DNA of 64,000 nucleotides from Streptomyces albofaciens JCM 4342 (GTDB taxonomy: Bacteria; Actinomycetota; Actinomycetes; Streptomycetales; Streptomycetaceae). A program made the position numbers and the translations under genes. Of this stretch, positions 17,863 to 25,514 are shown piece after piece. The notes beneath the pieces were generated by a model. It had not been told where the DNA came from. It worked only from the letters and a program-made list of their open reading frames with translations, and searched no databases. The stretch's first letter is position 1; every line of letters starts with the position of its first letter. Location of the stretch: NCBI RefSeq assembly GCF_008634025.1, contig NZ_PDCM01000001.1:3070501-3134500 (forward strand). Reading direction: 5' to 3'.

Positions 17863-19455
17863 GTGAGGAAACGCGACCAGTGGCTGGCCGCACCGCTGGG
17901 GGCAGGGCTCGTCGCCGCCCTGCTCAGTGGCTGCGGAACGGGTGACGGCAAGAGCGCCGGGACCGGCAACCCGGTGGTGATGGGCATGACCGACAAGATC
18001 GTGTCCATCGACCCCGCGGGCGGCTACGACCCGGTCTCCTGGGTGCTGTTCACCAACGTCTTCCAGTCGTTGCTCAGCTTCCCCAAGGGCGGCACGACGC
18101 CGGAACCCGAGGCCGCCGAGTCCTGCGGCTTCGCCGAGGGCGGCAGCACCGTCTACAAGTGCACCCTCAAGGACGGCCTGAAGTTCAGCAACGGCCACGC
18201 GCTGACCTCCGAGGACGTCAAGTTCTCCTTCGACCGGATCAAGCGCATCAACGACAAGCGCGGCCCGGCCGTGATGTTCGCCGGCCTGGAGAAGGTCGAG
18301 GCCCCCGACGCCAGGACCGTCGTCTTCCGCCTCAAGAACCCCGACGCGACCTTCCCCATGAAGATCGCCTCCGGCGCCGGCTCCATCGTCGACCACAACG
18401 AGTACGCGGCCGACAAGCTGCGCACCGACAACAAGGCCGTCGGCTCCGGCGTCTACACCCTGGAGGAGTACGACCCCGAGGACGAGGCCGTCTTCGGCGT
18501 CAACGGCTCCTACGACGGCCCCGCCAAGGTCAAGAACTCCGGCATGACCATGAAGTTCTTCAAGAGCCCGGACAAGCTCAAGAAGGCGGTCCAGGACGGC
18601 GCCATCGACGTCGCCTACCGCGGTCTGGACATGAAGGACATCGCCTCGCTGGAGCAGAAGTCCGCCAGCCAGAAGCACGGCATCCAGGTCGTCCAGGGCA
18701 ACAGCGCCGAGGTCATGCACCTCGTCTTCAACCTGCGTGACCCGGTCGTCGGCAAGCTCGGCGTCCGCAAGGCCATCGCCCACCTCCTGGACCGCTCCAC
18801 GCTGGTCCGGGACGTCTACAAGCGCACCGCCGAGCCGCTGTACTCGATCGTCCCCGCCGGCATCACCGGCCACAACACGGCCTTCTTCGCCAGCTACGGC
18901 GACCGGCCGCAGCCCGACAAGGCCGCCGCCGCCCTGCACGAGGCCGGCTACGGCAACGGCAAGAAGGTGCCGCTGACCCTGTGGGCGACCCCCGTCCGCT
19001 ACGGCCCCGGCACCGTCCCGGCCTTCCAGGAGATCGCCCAGCAGCTCAACGCCAGCGGCCTCTTCGACGCCCAGGTCAAGAGCGTGCCCATCGAGGAGTA
19101 CGAGAAGGGCGTCGAGGCCGGGAAGTACGGCGCGTACGTCAAGGGCTGGGTCCCCGACTACCCGGACCCGGACAACTTCACCCAGCCGTTCTTCGGCAAG
19201 GGCAACGTCCTCAACAACAACTACGACGCCAAGCGCATCACGAGCAAGCTGCTGCCCGGCACCGCCGGCCAGCCCGACCGGCAGGCCACCAAGCCCGCCT
19301 TCCGCGAGATGCAGGACATCGTCGCCGAGGACCTGCCCGTCATACCGATCTGGCAGGGCAAGCAGTACGCCGTCGCCGGCGAGAACATCGCCGGCCTCCA
19401 GTGGACGCTGGACGCCTCGACGGTCTTCCGCTTCTGGGAGATCAGCAAGGGCTGA
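17863..19455 (+). CDS. ABC peptide-binding lipoprotein, family 5, second of tandem pair
   Basis: A 530-residue substrate-binding lipoprotein, paralogous to the gene just upstream. The lipobox is LSGC with lipidated Cys24. Shared blocks include LKDGLKFSNGHALTSEDVKF, PDATFPMKIASGAG and VIPIWQGKQYAVAGENIAG. I chose GTG 17863 because GAGGAA lies 7 nt upstream; GTG 17848 is also in frame and would add five residues before the positively charged signal start. Like its partner, it lacks neighbouring permease and ATPase genes. Both proteins keep long conserved blocks, so neither looks decayed; divergence suggests different ligands. Confidence 0.88.
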   Translation: MRKRDQWLAAPLGAGLVAALLSGCGTGDGKSAGTGNPVVMGMTDKIVSIDPAGGYDPVSWVLFTNVFQSLLSFPKGGTTPEPEAAESCGFAEGGSTVYKCTLKDGLKFSNGHALTSEDVKFSFDRIKRINDKRGPAVMFAGLEKVEAPDARTVVFRLKNPDATFPMKIASGAGSIVDHNEYAADKLRTDNKAVGSGVYTLEEYDPEDEAVFGVNGSYDGPAKVKNSGMTMKFFKSPDKLKKAVQDGAIDVAYRGLDMKDIASLEQKSASQKHGIQVVQGNSAEVMHLVFNLRDPVVGKLGVRKAIAHLLDRSTLVRDVYKRTAEPLYSIVPAGITGHNTAFFASYGDRPQPDKAAAALHEAGYGNGKKVPLTLWATPVRYGPGTVPAFQEIAQQLNASGLFDAQVKSVPIEEYEKGVEAGKYGAYVKGWVPDYPDPDNFTQPFFGKGNVLNNNYDAKRITSKLLPGTAGQPDRQATKPAFREMQDIVAEDLPVIPIWQGKQYAVAGENIAGLQWTLDASTVFRFWEISKG

Positions 19456-19467
19456 CGCCCCCGGACA

Positions 19468-19524
19468 CAGCAACGGCCCGGCCCGCCACCGCTCCTCGGA
19501 GCGGGGCGGGCCGGACCGTTGCTG
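19468..19524. terminator. Long terminator after the peptide-binding pair
   Basis: A stem with few mismatches runs from CAGCAACGG (19468-19476) through CCGGCCCGCC to the complementary GGCGGGCCGG and CCGTTGCTG (ending 19524). It separates convergent genes and may act in both directions. Confidence 0.8.
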
Positions 19525-19559
19525 GGGGCCTCGTATGGCCGTATGGGATGTTGCCGCGG

Positions 19560-19643
19560 TACGGGCTGCTGCTGCCGTGTGGGCTGCTGCCGTAAGGCCG
19601 CGTCTGGACGTACGGGCTATTGCTGCCGACTGCCGTACGGGCT
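19560..19643. repeat. Degenerate GTACGGGCT repeats
   Basis: A 19-bp unit beginning GTACGGGCT and ending TGCTGCCG occurs at 19560-19578 and 19610-19628 (17 of 19 identical), with a partial third GTACGGGCT at 19635-19643. The last copy reaches the stop codon of the response-regulator gene. Confidence 0.65.
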
Positions 19644-20314
19644 CACTGGGCGCCGGGGCGCACCAGACCGCTCTCGTACGCGTACACCGCGGCCTGCACC
19701 CGGTCGCGCAGCCCCAGCTTCGTCAGCACATGCCCGACGTGCGTCTTGACCGTCGTCTCGCTCACGAACAGATCCGCGGCGATCTCCGCGTTCGACAGCC
19801 CGCGCGCCACCAGCTTCAGCACCTCGACCTCACGCTCGGTGAGGGTGTGCAGCGTGTCCGGCACCGGCTCCTCGCCGGACGGCAGATGGCCCGCGTACTT
19901 GTCCAGCAGCCGGCGCGTGATGCTCGGCGCGAGCATCGCCTCGCCCGCCGCCACCACCCGGATCGCCTGCACCAGCTCCTGGGCCGGCGCGTCCTTCAGC
20001 AGAAAGCCGCTGGCCCCCGCGCGCAGCGCCTCGACCACGTACTCGTCCAGGTCGAACGTGGTCAGCACCAGCACCTTCGCCGGACCGTCCTTCGCCGGGC
20101 CGGTGATCTGCCGGGTCGCCTCGACCCCGTCCATCCGCGGCATCCGGATGTCCATCAGCACCACGTCGGGCTGCAGCGCCCGTACCTGCTCCAGCGCCTG
20201 GAGACCGTCCCCGGCCTCGCCGACGACCGCGAGATCCTGCTCGGCCTCCAGAATCATCCGGAAGCCGGTACGCAGCAGCGGCTGGTCGTCGACCAGCAGG
20301 ACGCGGATTGCCAC
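19643..20314 (-). CDS. NarL/LuxR-type response regulator
   Basis: A 223-residue two-component response regulator. The receiver domain (about 1-120) has the acidic pair Asp9/Asp10, the phospho-acceptor Asp55 in VVLMDIRMP, the Thr in VLTTFD and the Lys in FLLKDAPA. The C-terminal LuxR-type helix-turn-helix (about 150-215) reads LTEREVEVLKLVARGLSNAEI then VSETTVKTHVGHVL. The GTG at 20314 has AAGGAG 6 nt upstream. It starts 13 nt after the stop of the RecB-like gene on the same strand, and its ribosome site lies in that gap. No sensor kinase gene is next to it, so it is an orphan regulator here. Targets unknown. Confidence 0.92.
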   Translation of the reverse strand: MAIRVLLVDDQPLLRTGFRMILEAEQDLAVVGEAGDGLQALEQVRALQPDVVLMDIRMPRMDGVEATRQITGPAKDGPAKVLVLTTFDLDEYVVEALRAGASGFLLKDAPAQELVQAIRVVAAGEAMLAPSITRRLLDKYAGHLPSGEEPVPDTLHTLTEREVEVLKLVARGLSNAEIAADLFVSETTVKTHVGHVLTKLGLRDRVQAAVYAYESGLVRPGAQ

Positions 20315-20327
20315 AGGAACTCCTTCG

Positions 20328-21401
20328 TTAGACCAGGTCCATTCTGCCCTGCCCCTCCCCGGACCCCGCCACAGGGAGCGCCCGCCCCCGGCCGGGCACC
20401 GGCAGCGGATACGGCGGGGGAGTACCGCCGAATTCCGGACACACCGCCTGGTGGTCGCACCATCCGCACAGCTTCGTACGGCGCGGGCGCCAGTCGCCGG
20501 TCTCGGTCGCCCGCTGGATGGCGTCCCACAGCGCCAGCAGCTTGCGCTCCACACCGAGCAGGTCCGCCTCGGTCGGGTCGTACGTCAGCACGTCGCCGCT
20601 GCCCAGGTACACCAGCTGGAGCCGGCGCGGCACGATGCCGCGCAGCCGCCACACCACCAGCGCGTAGAACTTCATCTGGAACAGCGGGCCGTCGGCGTAC
20701 TCGGGTCGGGGCGCCTTGCCGGTCTTGTAGTCGACGAGGCGCACCTCGCCGGTCGGGGCCACGTCCACCCGGTCGATGAAGCCGCGCAGCTGGAGGCCCG
20801 AGTCGAGCACCGTCTCCACATACAGCTCGCGGTCGGCGGGCTCCAGACGGGTCGGGTCCTCCAGCGAGAACCACCGCTCCACCAGCGCCTCGGCGTCCGC
20901 CAGCCAGGCCGCCAGCCGCTCGCCCGCCGGGTCGTCCACGAACAGCTCGGCCAGCTCCGGCCGCTTCGCCAGCAGCTTCTCCCACTCGCCCGGCACCATC
21001 GCCCGCGCGCCGACGGCCGTACGCTGCGCCGCCGGGGCGTCGAAGAGCCGCTCCAGCACCGCGTGCACCACCGTGCCGCGGGTCGCCGCGGCGCTCGGCT
21101 TCTCCGGCAGCTTGTCGATCACCCGGAAGCGGTACAGCAACGGGCACTGCATGAAGTCGCTCGCCCGCGACGGGGAGAGGGAGACGGGGCGGGTGGCGGG
21201 GGAGGGGGCGGTGGCCTCCGGGGTGGTGGCGTTCCGCACGCCGGCCTCGGGCGCGGCGGCAGGCGCAGGCACGGGGGCGGTGGCCGCTCCGGCCGTCCCG
21301 CCCTCGTCGGTCCCTCCGGCCACCCCGGCCCCGCCGGTGCCGTCCTGCCCGCCGTCCCCGCCCGTGGCGTCCGGCGCGGCCTTCTCGGTGCTCGTTCCCA
21401 T
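20328..21401 (-). CDS. RecB-family PD-(D/E)XK nuclease with probable 4Fe-4S cluster
   Basis: A 357-residue nuclease-domain protein of the PD-(D/E)XK superfamily (RecB/AddB C-terminal type). After a low-complexity Ala/Gly/Pro-rich N-terminus (1-70), the domain begins SLSPSRASDFMQCPLLYRF. Catalytic residues are visible in LRGFIDRVDV and LVDYKTGKAP. Cys86 with Cys312, Cys315 and Cys321 (LCGWCDHQAVCPEF) is the pattern of an iron-sulfur cluster that staples the fold. No helicase domain is present, so it is a stand-alone nuclease. TAGGGT at 21410-21415, 8 nt before the ATG, suggests an almost leaderless transcript. It is followed 13 nt later by the response regulator, perhaps as one operon. A DNA repair or processing role is likely but unproved. 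Confidence 0.88.
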   Translation of the reverse strand: MGTSTEKAAPDATGGDGGQDGTGGAGVAGGTDEGGTAGAATAPVPAPAAAPEAGVRNATTPEATAPSPATRPVSLSPSRASDFMQCPLLYRFRVIDKLPEKPSAAATRGTVVHAVLERLFDAPAAQRTAVGARAMVPGEWEKLLAKRPELAELFVDDPAGERLAAWLADAEALVERWFSLEDPTRLEPADRELYVETVLDSGLQLRGFIDRVDVAPTGEVRLVDYKTGKAPRPEYADGPLFQMKFYALVVWRLRGIVPRRLQLVYLGSGDVLTYDPTEADLLGVERKLLALWDAIQRATETGDWRPRRTKLCGWCDHQAVCPEFGGTPPPYPLPVPGRGRALPVAGSGEGQGRMDLV

Positions 21402-21593
21402 GACATACGACCCTACGGCCCGCCACTGACAGCTCCGGCAACCGAGGGATCACAATGGGAGACCGAGACGGGGCGTCGCGGAGCGTTCCGCATACCATCG
21501 ACGCCAGACCCCTTCGCCCTGCATGATCGACAGACCGTACCGGACCGGAACCGGACGGACAGGAGCGAAGGCCGCAATCGACGAGGGGACGCC

Positions 21594-22904
21594 GTGGACG
21601 AGAGTGGGAAGCCGCAGGACCCCGAGGAGTCCGCGCACCCCCAACCGCCCAACCCGCCCGGACCGTCCGACCCGGCCCGCGGCGCCGGCCGCACGAGGCC
21701 GTCCGGAAACCGTCCCTCCCCGCAGCCGGCGCCCAAGGACCAGCCGGGGCGGCGCACCGGCGGCGGCATCCTCATGGGCCGCCCCTTCGGCGTACCCGTG
21801 TACGTGGCGCCCAGCTGGTTCATCGTCGCCGCGCTGATCACCTGGGTCTTCGGCGGCCAGCTCGAACGGGTCCTGCCGGAGCTGGGCGCGGGCCGCTACC
21901 TGGTCTCGCTCTTCTTCGCCGTCGCCTTCTACGCGTCGGTGCTCGTGCACGAGCTCGCGCACACCGTCGCCGCGCTGCGCTTCAAGCTGCCCGTCCGCCG
22001 TATCCAGCTCCAGTTCTTCGGCGGCGTCTCGGAGATCGAGAAGGAGTCCGAGACCCCCGGCCGCGAGTTCGTGCTCGCCTTCGTGGGACCGCTGCTCTCG
22101 CTCGTCCTGGCGGGGATCTTCTACGGCGGCATGGAGCTGGTCGAGCCCGGCACCGTACCGGGCGTCCTGCTCGCCGGGCTGATGATCTCCAACCTGATCG
22201 TCGCCGTCTTCAACCTGCTCCCCGGCCTTCCGCTGGACGGCGGACGGATGCTCCGCGCCGTCGTGTGGAAGATCACCGGCAAGCCGATGACCGGCACCGT
22301 CGCCGCCGCCTGGGTCGGCCGCGCGCTCGCCATGACGGTCCTGATCGGGCTGCCGCTGCTCACCCACACCGGCGCCCTGGGCAACGCCCCCACGGACCTC
22401 GGGGGCGCCGACTCGATCACCGACGCGCTGCTCGCCGCGATCCTCGCCGCGATCATCTGGACCGGCGCGGGCAACAGCCTGCGCATGGCCCGGCTGCGCG
22501 AACGCCTCCCGGACCTCCAGGCCCGTACGCTCACCCGGCGCGCCGTCCCGGTGGAGGCCGACACCCCGCTGTCCGAGGCCCTGCGCCGGGCCAACGACGC
22601 GGGCGCGCGCGCCCTGGTCGTCGTGGACCGCGCGGGCCGCCCCACCGCCGTCGTACGCGAGACCGCCATCGTCGGCGTCCCCGAGCACCGCCGCCCCTGG
22701 GTTCCCGTCAGCGGCCTGGCGCAGGACCTCAAGGACGGCATGCGCGTCTCCGCCGAACTCGCCGGCGAAGACCTCCTGGACTACCTGCGCGCCACCCCGG
22801 CCACCGAGTACCTGGTGGTCGAGGAGACCGGCGAGATCTACGGCGTCCTGTCCACCGCCGACGTGGAACGCGCCTTCGTGGCGGCCATGGCCCGCCCGTC
22901 CTGA
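21594..22904 (+). CDS. Site-2-type M50 metalloprotease with CBS domains
   Basis: A 436-residue membrane protease of the M50 (Rip/SpoIVFB-like) family. A disordered Pro-rich N-terminus (1-55) precedes several membrane helices. The zinc motif is HELAH at residues 119-123, and the third ligand Asp215 is in LPLDGGRML. A pair of CBS modules occupies about 320-436 (TLTRRAVPVEADTPLSEAL, then TEYLVVEETGEIYGVLSTADV), which in this subgroup may sense adenosine nucleotides. The GTG at 21594 has GAGGGG 6 nt upstream. It would cut within the membrane, typically releasing an anti-sigma or signalling factor; the substrate is unknown. It stands between the nuclease (divergent) and trmI. Confidence 0.9.
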   Translation: MDESGKPQDPEESAHPQPPNPPGPSDPARGAGRTRPSGNRPSPQPAPKDQPGRRTGGGILMGRPFGVPVYVAPSWFIVAALITWVFGGQLERVLPELGAGRYLVSLFFAVAFYASVLVHELAHTVAALRFKLPVRRIQLQFFGGVSEIEKESETPGREFVLAFVGPLLSLVLAGIFYGGMELVEPGTVPGVLLAGLMISNLIVAVFNLLPGLPLDGGRMLRAVVWKITGKPMTGTVAAAWVGRALAMTVLIGLPLLTHTGALGNAPTDLGGADSITDALLAAILAAIIWTGAGNSLRMARLRERLPDLQARTLTRRAVPVEADTPLSEALRRANDAGARALVVVDRAGRPTAVVRETAIVGVPEHRRPWVPVSGLAQDLKDGMRVSAELAGEDLLDYLRATPATEYLVVEETGEIYGVLSTADVERAFVAAMARPS

Positions 22905-23240
22905 CCCGGCGCGCCCGGCGGGGGCCGGTGCACGGGGCCCGGCGCATGGGGCCCGGCGCACGGGGCCCCGTGCACGGCGCACGGCGCCTGGGGCCGTGCA
23001 CGGGGCTTCCGGCGCGCCACGCCTGGGTAGGCCCCCGGTGGGGGAATGATCACGTTCGATTTGCCCCGTAGGAGGCCCACCACCAGGCCCACCGCCCGGC
23101 CCTCCCACCCGGCGCGCCTCCCCACCCGCAAGCTCGCCCACCCCCGCAGCCCTCCACCCCGCGGCCCCCAGTCCGCGGCCCCCACCCCGCGGCCCCAACC
23201 CCACCCCCTCCTCCCGGCCCCCGCCCCACCTCCCCTCCTC
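22905..23240. other. Intergenic repeats and C-rich tract
   Basis: After the protease stop, three 14-bp units of CGGYGCAYGGGGCC stand in tandem at 22926-22939, 22940-22953 and 22954-22967, with a fourth at 22994-23007. From about 23075 to 23240 the plus strand is strikingly rich in C and poor in G. No gene is recognised. Confidence 0.7.
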
Positions 23241-23268
23241 CTGGTACTGACCACCTGGTACTGACCAC
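23241..23268. repeat. Perfect 14-bp tandem repeat upstream of trmI
   Basis: CTGGTACTGACCAC occurs twice without a gap (23241-23254 and 23255-23268), ending 14 bp before the -10 element of trmI. It covers the expected -35 position, so the duplication gives two possible -35-like CTGAC cores. Confidence 0.85.
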
Positions 23269-23281
23269 CCCTCGCGCCCGG

Positions 23282-23293
23282 TAGGCTGGTCAC
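23282..23293 (+). promoter_or_regulatory. Leaderless promoter of trmI
   Basis: TAGGCT at 23282-23287 lies 6 nt before the ATG and no ribosome site is present, so transcription probably begins at or next to the start codon. Confidence 0.6.
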
Positions 23294-24202
23294 ATGTCCG
23301 AACCGACCGGTGCCGCCCGCCGTCGCGGGCCCTTCAAGGTCGGGGACCAGGTCCAGCTCACCGACCCCAAGGGACGCCACTACACGTTCACGCTCGAAGA
23401 GGGCAAGAGCTTCCACACCCACAAGGGAGCCTTCCCCCACGACGAGCTGATCGGTGCTCCCGAGGGCAGTGTTGTCCGTACCACAGGGAACGTCGCCTAC
23501 CTCGCGCTGCGCCCGCTGCTCCCCGACTACGTCCTGTCCATGCCCCGCGGTGCCGCCGTGGTCTACCCCAAGGACGCGGGGCAGATCCTGGCGATGGCCG
23601 ACATCTTCCCCGGCGCGCGCGTCGTCGAGGCGGGTGTGGGCTCCGGCTCGCTCAGCAGCTTCCTGCTGCGCGCCATCGGCGACCAGGGCATGCTGCACAG
23701 CTACGAGCGGCGCGCCGACTTCGCCGAGATCGCCACGCAGAACGTCGAGCGGTACTTCGGCGGTCCGCACCCGGCGTGGACGCTCACCGTCGGTGATCTC
23801 CAGGACAACCTCTCGGACACGGACGTGGACCGGGTCATCCTGGACATGCTCGCCCCCTGGGAGTGCCTGGAGGCCGTCTCCAAGGCGCTCGTCCCGGGCG
23901 GCATCCTGTGCGCGTACGTGGCCACCACGACGCAGCTGGCCCGTACGGTCGAGGCCATCCGCGAGCACGGCACCTTCAACGAGCCGTCGGCCTGGGAGAC
24001 CATGGTCCGCACCTGGCACGTCGAGGGCCTCGCGGTCCGCCCCGACCATCGCATGATCGGCCACACCGGCTTCCTGCTCACCGCCCGCCGTCTCGCGGAC
24101 GGCGTCGAGCCGCCGCTGCGCCGGCGCCGCCCGGCCAAGGGCGCGTACGGCGAGGACTACACCGGTCCCGGCAGCTCCAGCGGGGGCGCGGAGCGCGGCT
24201 GA
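23294..24202 (+). CDS. trmI: tRNA (adenine-58-N1)-methyltransferase
   Basis: A 302-residue class I SAM-dependent methyltransferase that makes m1A58 in the T-loop of tRNA. An N-terminal beta-rich domain (about 1-85) precedes the Rossmann domain. The SAM-binding motif VVEAGVGSGSLS is at residues 110-121, and the conserved acidic region near residue 180 reads DRVILDMLAPWE. The C-terminus (from about 270) is a charged, probably disordered tail. It lies upstream of arc in Streptomyces, as in mycobacteria where the homologue neighbours the proteasome genes. The start is set by the leaderless arrangement; there is no ribosome-binding site. Confidence 0.93.
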   Translation: MSEPTGAARRRGPFKVGDQVQLTDPKGRHYTFTLEEGKSFHTHKGAFPHDELIGAPEGSVVRTTGNVAYLALRPLLPDYVLSMPRGAAVVYPKDAGQILAMADIFPGARVVEAGVGSGSLSSFLLRAIGDQGMLHSYERRADFAEIATQNVERYFGGPHPAWTLTVGDLQDNLSDTDVDRVILDMLAPWECLEAVSKALVPGGILCAYVATTTQLARTVEAIREHGTFNEPSAWETMVRTWHVEGLAVRPDHRMIGHTGFLLTARRLADGVEPPLRRRRPAKGAYGEDYTGPGSSSGGAERG

Positions 24203-24232
24203 CGCGCCCCGTACGCACCACCCGAACCGTCC

Positions 24233-24277
24233 GGCGCCGCCGACGAGTTCCCGCCCACGGGAACCGTCGGCGGCGCC
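24233..24277 (+). terminator. Terminator after trmI
   Basis: GGCGCCGCCGAC (24233-24244) pairs with GTCGGCGGCGCC (24266-24277), with an inner TTCCCG/CGGGAA stem, followed by GCTTCGTT. Confidence 0.85.
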
Positions 24278-24385
24278 GCTTCGTTCAGGGGGGCGGAAGC
24301 CCCGCCCGGTGTTCCCCGGCGGCCCGCCCTGTGGAACGATGCTGGGCACTCCCACCGCCACAGCTCTTCACAGGAGTTACCCCGC

Positions 24386-24970
24386 GTGCAGCCCACGGCA
24401 GGCCAGGACCTTCCGCACACCCGCACCCGCGCCCTGCACTGGCTCGCCACCGCCGCCGCCCTCGCGGCGGCCGTCGCGACCGCCTCCTTCGTCCAGCCCC
24501 CGGACGCCACCGCCACCACCGACGCCGCCCCGGGCACCCGCGCGGCCGCCGGCCCCGCCCCCGACCCGCGTGCCGCCAGGTATCCGGTCGACTGCGGCCC
24601 CAACCGCCTCGACGTGGTCGACAGCGCCACCGGCGACCTCGACGGCGACGGCAGCCCCGAGACCGTCGCCGTGGTCCGCTGCCACACCGAGACGGGCACC
24701 CCGCCGAGCGGCGTGTACGTCCTCGCCCGCCCCACGACGGGCAAGGGCGCCCCGCGGGTCGCCGCGACGCTTCTCGCGCCCGCACAGCAGCGCAGCGTCG
24801 AGGGCTTCGCCGTACGCGGCGGCGTGGTCGCCGCGACCCTGCTGGGCTATTCCACGGCCGATGTGCCGCGCTGCTGCCCGGACGTACGGGCGCGGACCAA
24901 GTGGCAATGGAAAGGCGGGAAGTTCGTCCAGAGCGAACTTCCCGCCTCTTCCGACACCGCCGGTGTGTGA
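24386..24970 (+). CDS. Small secreted protein of unknown function
   Basis: A 194-residue protein with an N-terminal hydrophobic segment (about 17-37) that looks like a Sec signal or membrane anchor after a charged leader. The mature part holds GDLDGDGSPETVAVVRC, an Asp/Gly loop like those of FG-GAP or dockerin-type calcium sites, and four Cys, one pair adjacent (PRCCPDV). I do not recognise the family. The GTG at 24386 has AGGAG 9-10 nt upstream. Its last codons contain a perfect 14-bp hairpin (24913-24947) that looks like the terminator for the convergent ferredoxin gene. The gap to that gene is only 15 nt. Confidence 0.7.
   Translation: MQPTAGQDLPHTRTRALHWLATAAALAAAVATASFVQPPDATATTDAAPGTRAAAGPAPDPRAARYPVDCGPNRLDVVDSATGDLDGDGSPETVAVVRCHTETGTPPSGVYVLARPTTGKGAPRVAATLLAPAQQRSVEGFAVRGGVVAATLLGYSTADVPRCCPDVRARTKWQWKGGKFVQSELPASSDTAGV
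24913..24947. terminator. Terminator hairpin embedded in coding sequence
   Basis: AGGCGGGAAGTTCG (24913-24926) pairs perfectly with CGAACTTCCCGCCT (24934-24947), loop 7 nt. It lies inside the 3' end of the secreted-protein gene and 38 nt past the ferredoxin stop on the other strand. Confidence 0.75.
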
Positions 24971-24985
24971 TCCGTCACACTGCGT

Positions 24986-25273
24986 CTACTCCGCGTCCGG
25001 TCCGTAGACCTCCACCCGGTCCGAGACGCGGCGTACGTGGATGCAGTCACCGGGGCACTCCTTAGCGGAGTCCCGTACGTCATTGAGCAGCGGCAGGGGA
25101 ACGGGGGTGGTGGCCCCCTTCTCCTGAAGCAGCTCGTCGTCGGCGCTCTTCACATAGGCCAGACCGTCGATGTCGAGTTCGAAGACCTCCGGCGCGTACT
25201 GCGCACAGATGCCGTCGCCGGTGCAGAGGTCCTGGTCGATCCAGACCTCCAGTGCTTCGTCCTGCGCCGTCAT
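24986..25273 (-). CDS. Ferredoxin, probably [3Fe-4S]
   Basis: A 95-residue electron carrier. The N-terminal cluster segment is DQDLCTGDGICAQYAPEVF, where the second Cys of a classical CxxCxxC motif is replaced (C-T-G-D-G-I-C). The remaining ligands are in KECPGDCIHV. This spacing is that of 3Fe-4S or mixed ferredoxins that serve cytochromes P450 in Streptomyces. An insertion rich in Glu and Leu separates the halves. It is divergent from arc, and this linkage is, as I recall, conserved in actinomycetes, though a functional link to the proteasome is unknown. The ATG follows GGCGAG. Confidence 0.85.
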   Translation of the reverse strand: MTAQDEALEVWIDQDLCTGDGICAQYAPEVFELDIDGLAYVKSADDELLQEKGATTPVPLPLLNDVRDSAKECPGDCIHVRRVSDRVEVYGPDAE

Positions 25274-25448
25274 CTCGCCTGCCGTTCCTGCGTACGTGAA
25301 TCAAATGGGGCCCACCCTGACGGGTGTTGACCGTCTCGACGATACAACCGTCCGCTTTCTGATGTTGTTGGGTGGGTATCCCCCTGAGGTGAGGACGTGC
25401 GCAAGGGTGAAGATCGGACACGCCCCGACAGTCTTTTCGATCTAGGGG

Positions 25449-25476
25449 TTTCAACCTGCACCGGCCCAGGTAGGGT
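25449..25476 (+). promoter_or_regulatory. Candidate arc promoter
   Basis: TTTCAA (25449-25454), a 16-bp spacer and TAGGGT (25471-25476) form a plausible housekeeping-type promoter. The start point would lie about 32 nt upstream of the arc GTG, leaving room for the GGAGGTGAGG ribosome site. Confidence 0.5.
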
Positions 25477-25514
25477 CAGGAAGCGTCCAGCTCCCCTTGG
25501 AGGAGGTGAGGACC

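Noticed and set aside
25274..25448. Riboswitch or small RNA between ferredoxin and arc
   Set aside because: Only short unstable stems are visible; the region is adequately explained by two divergent promoters.
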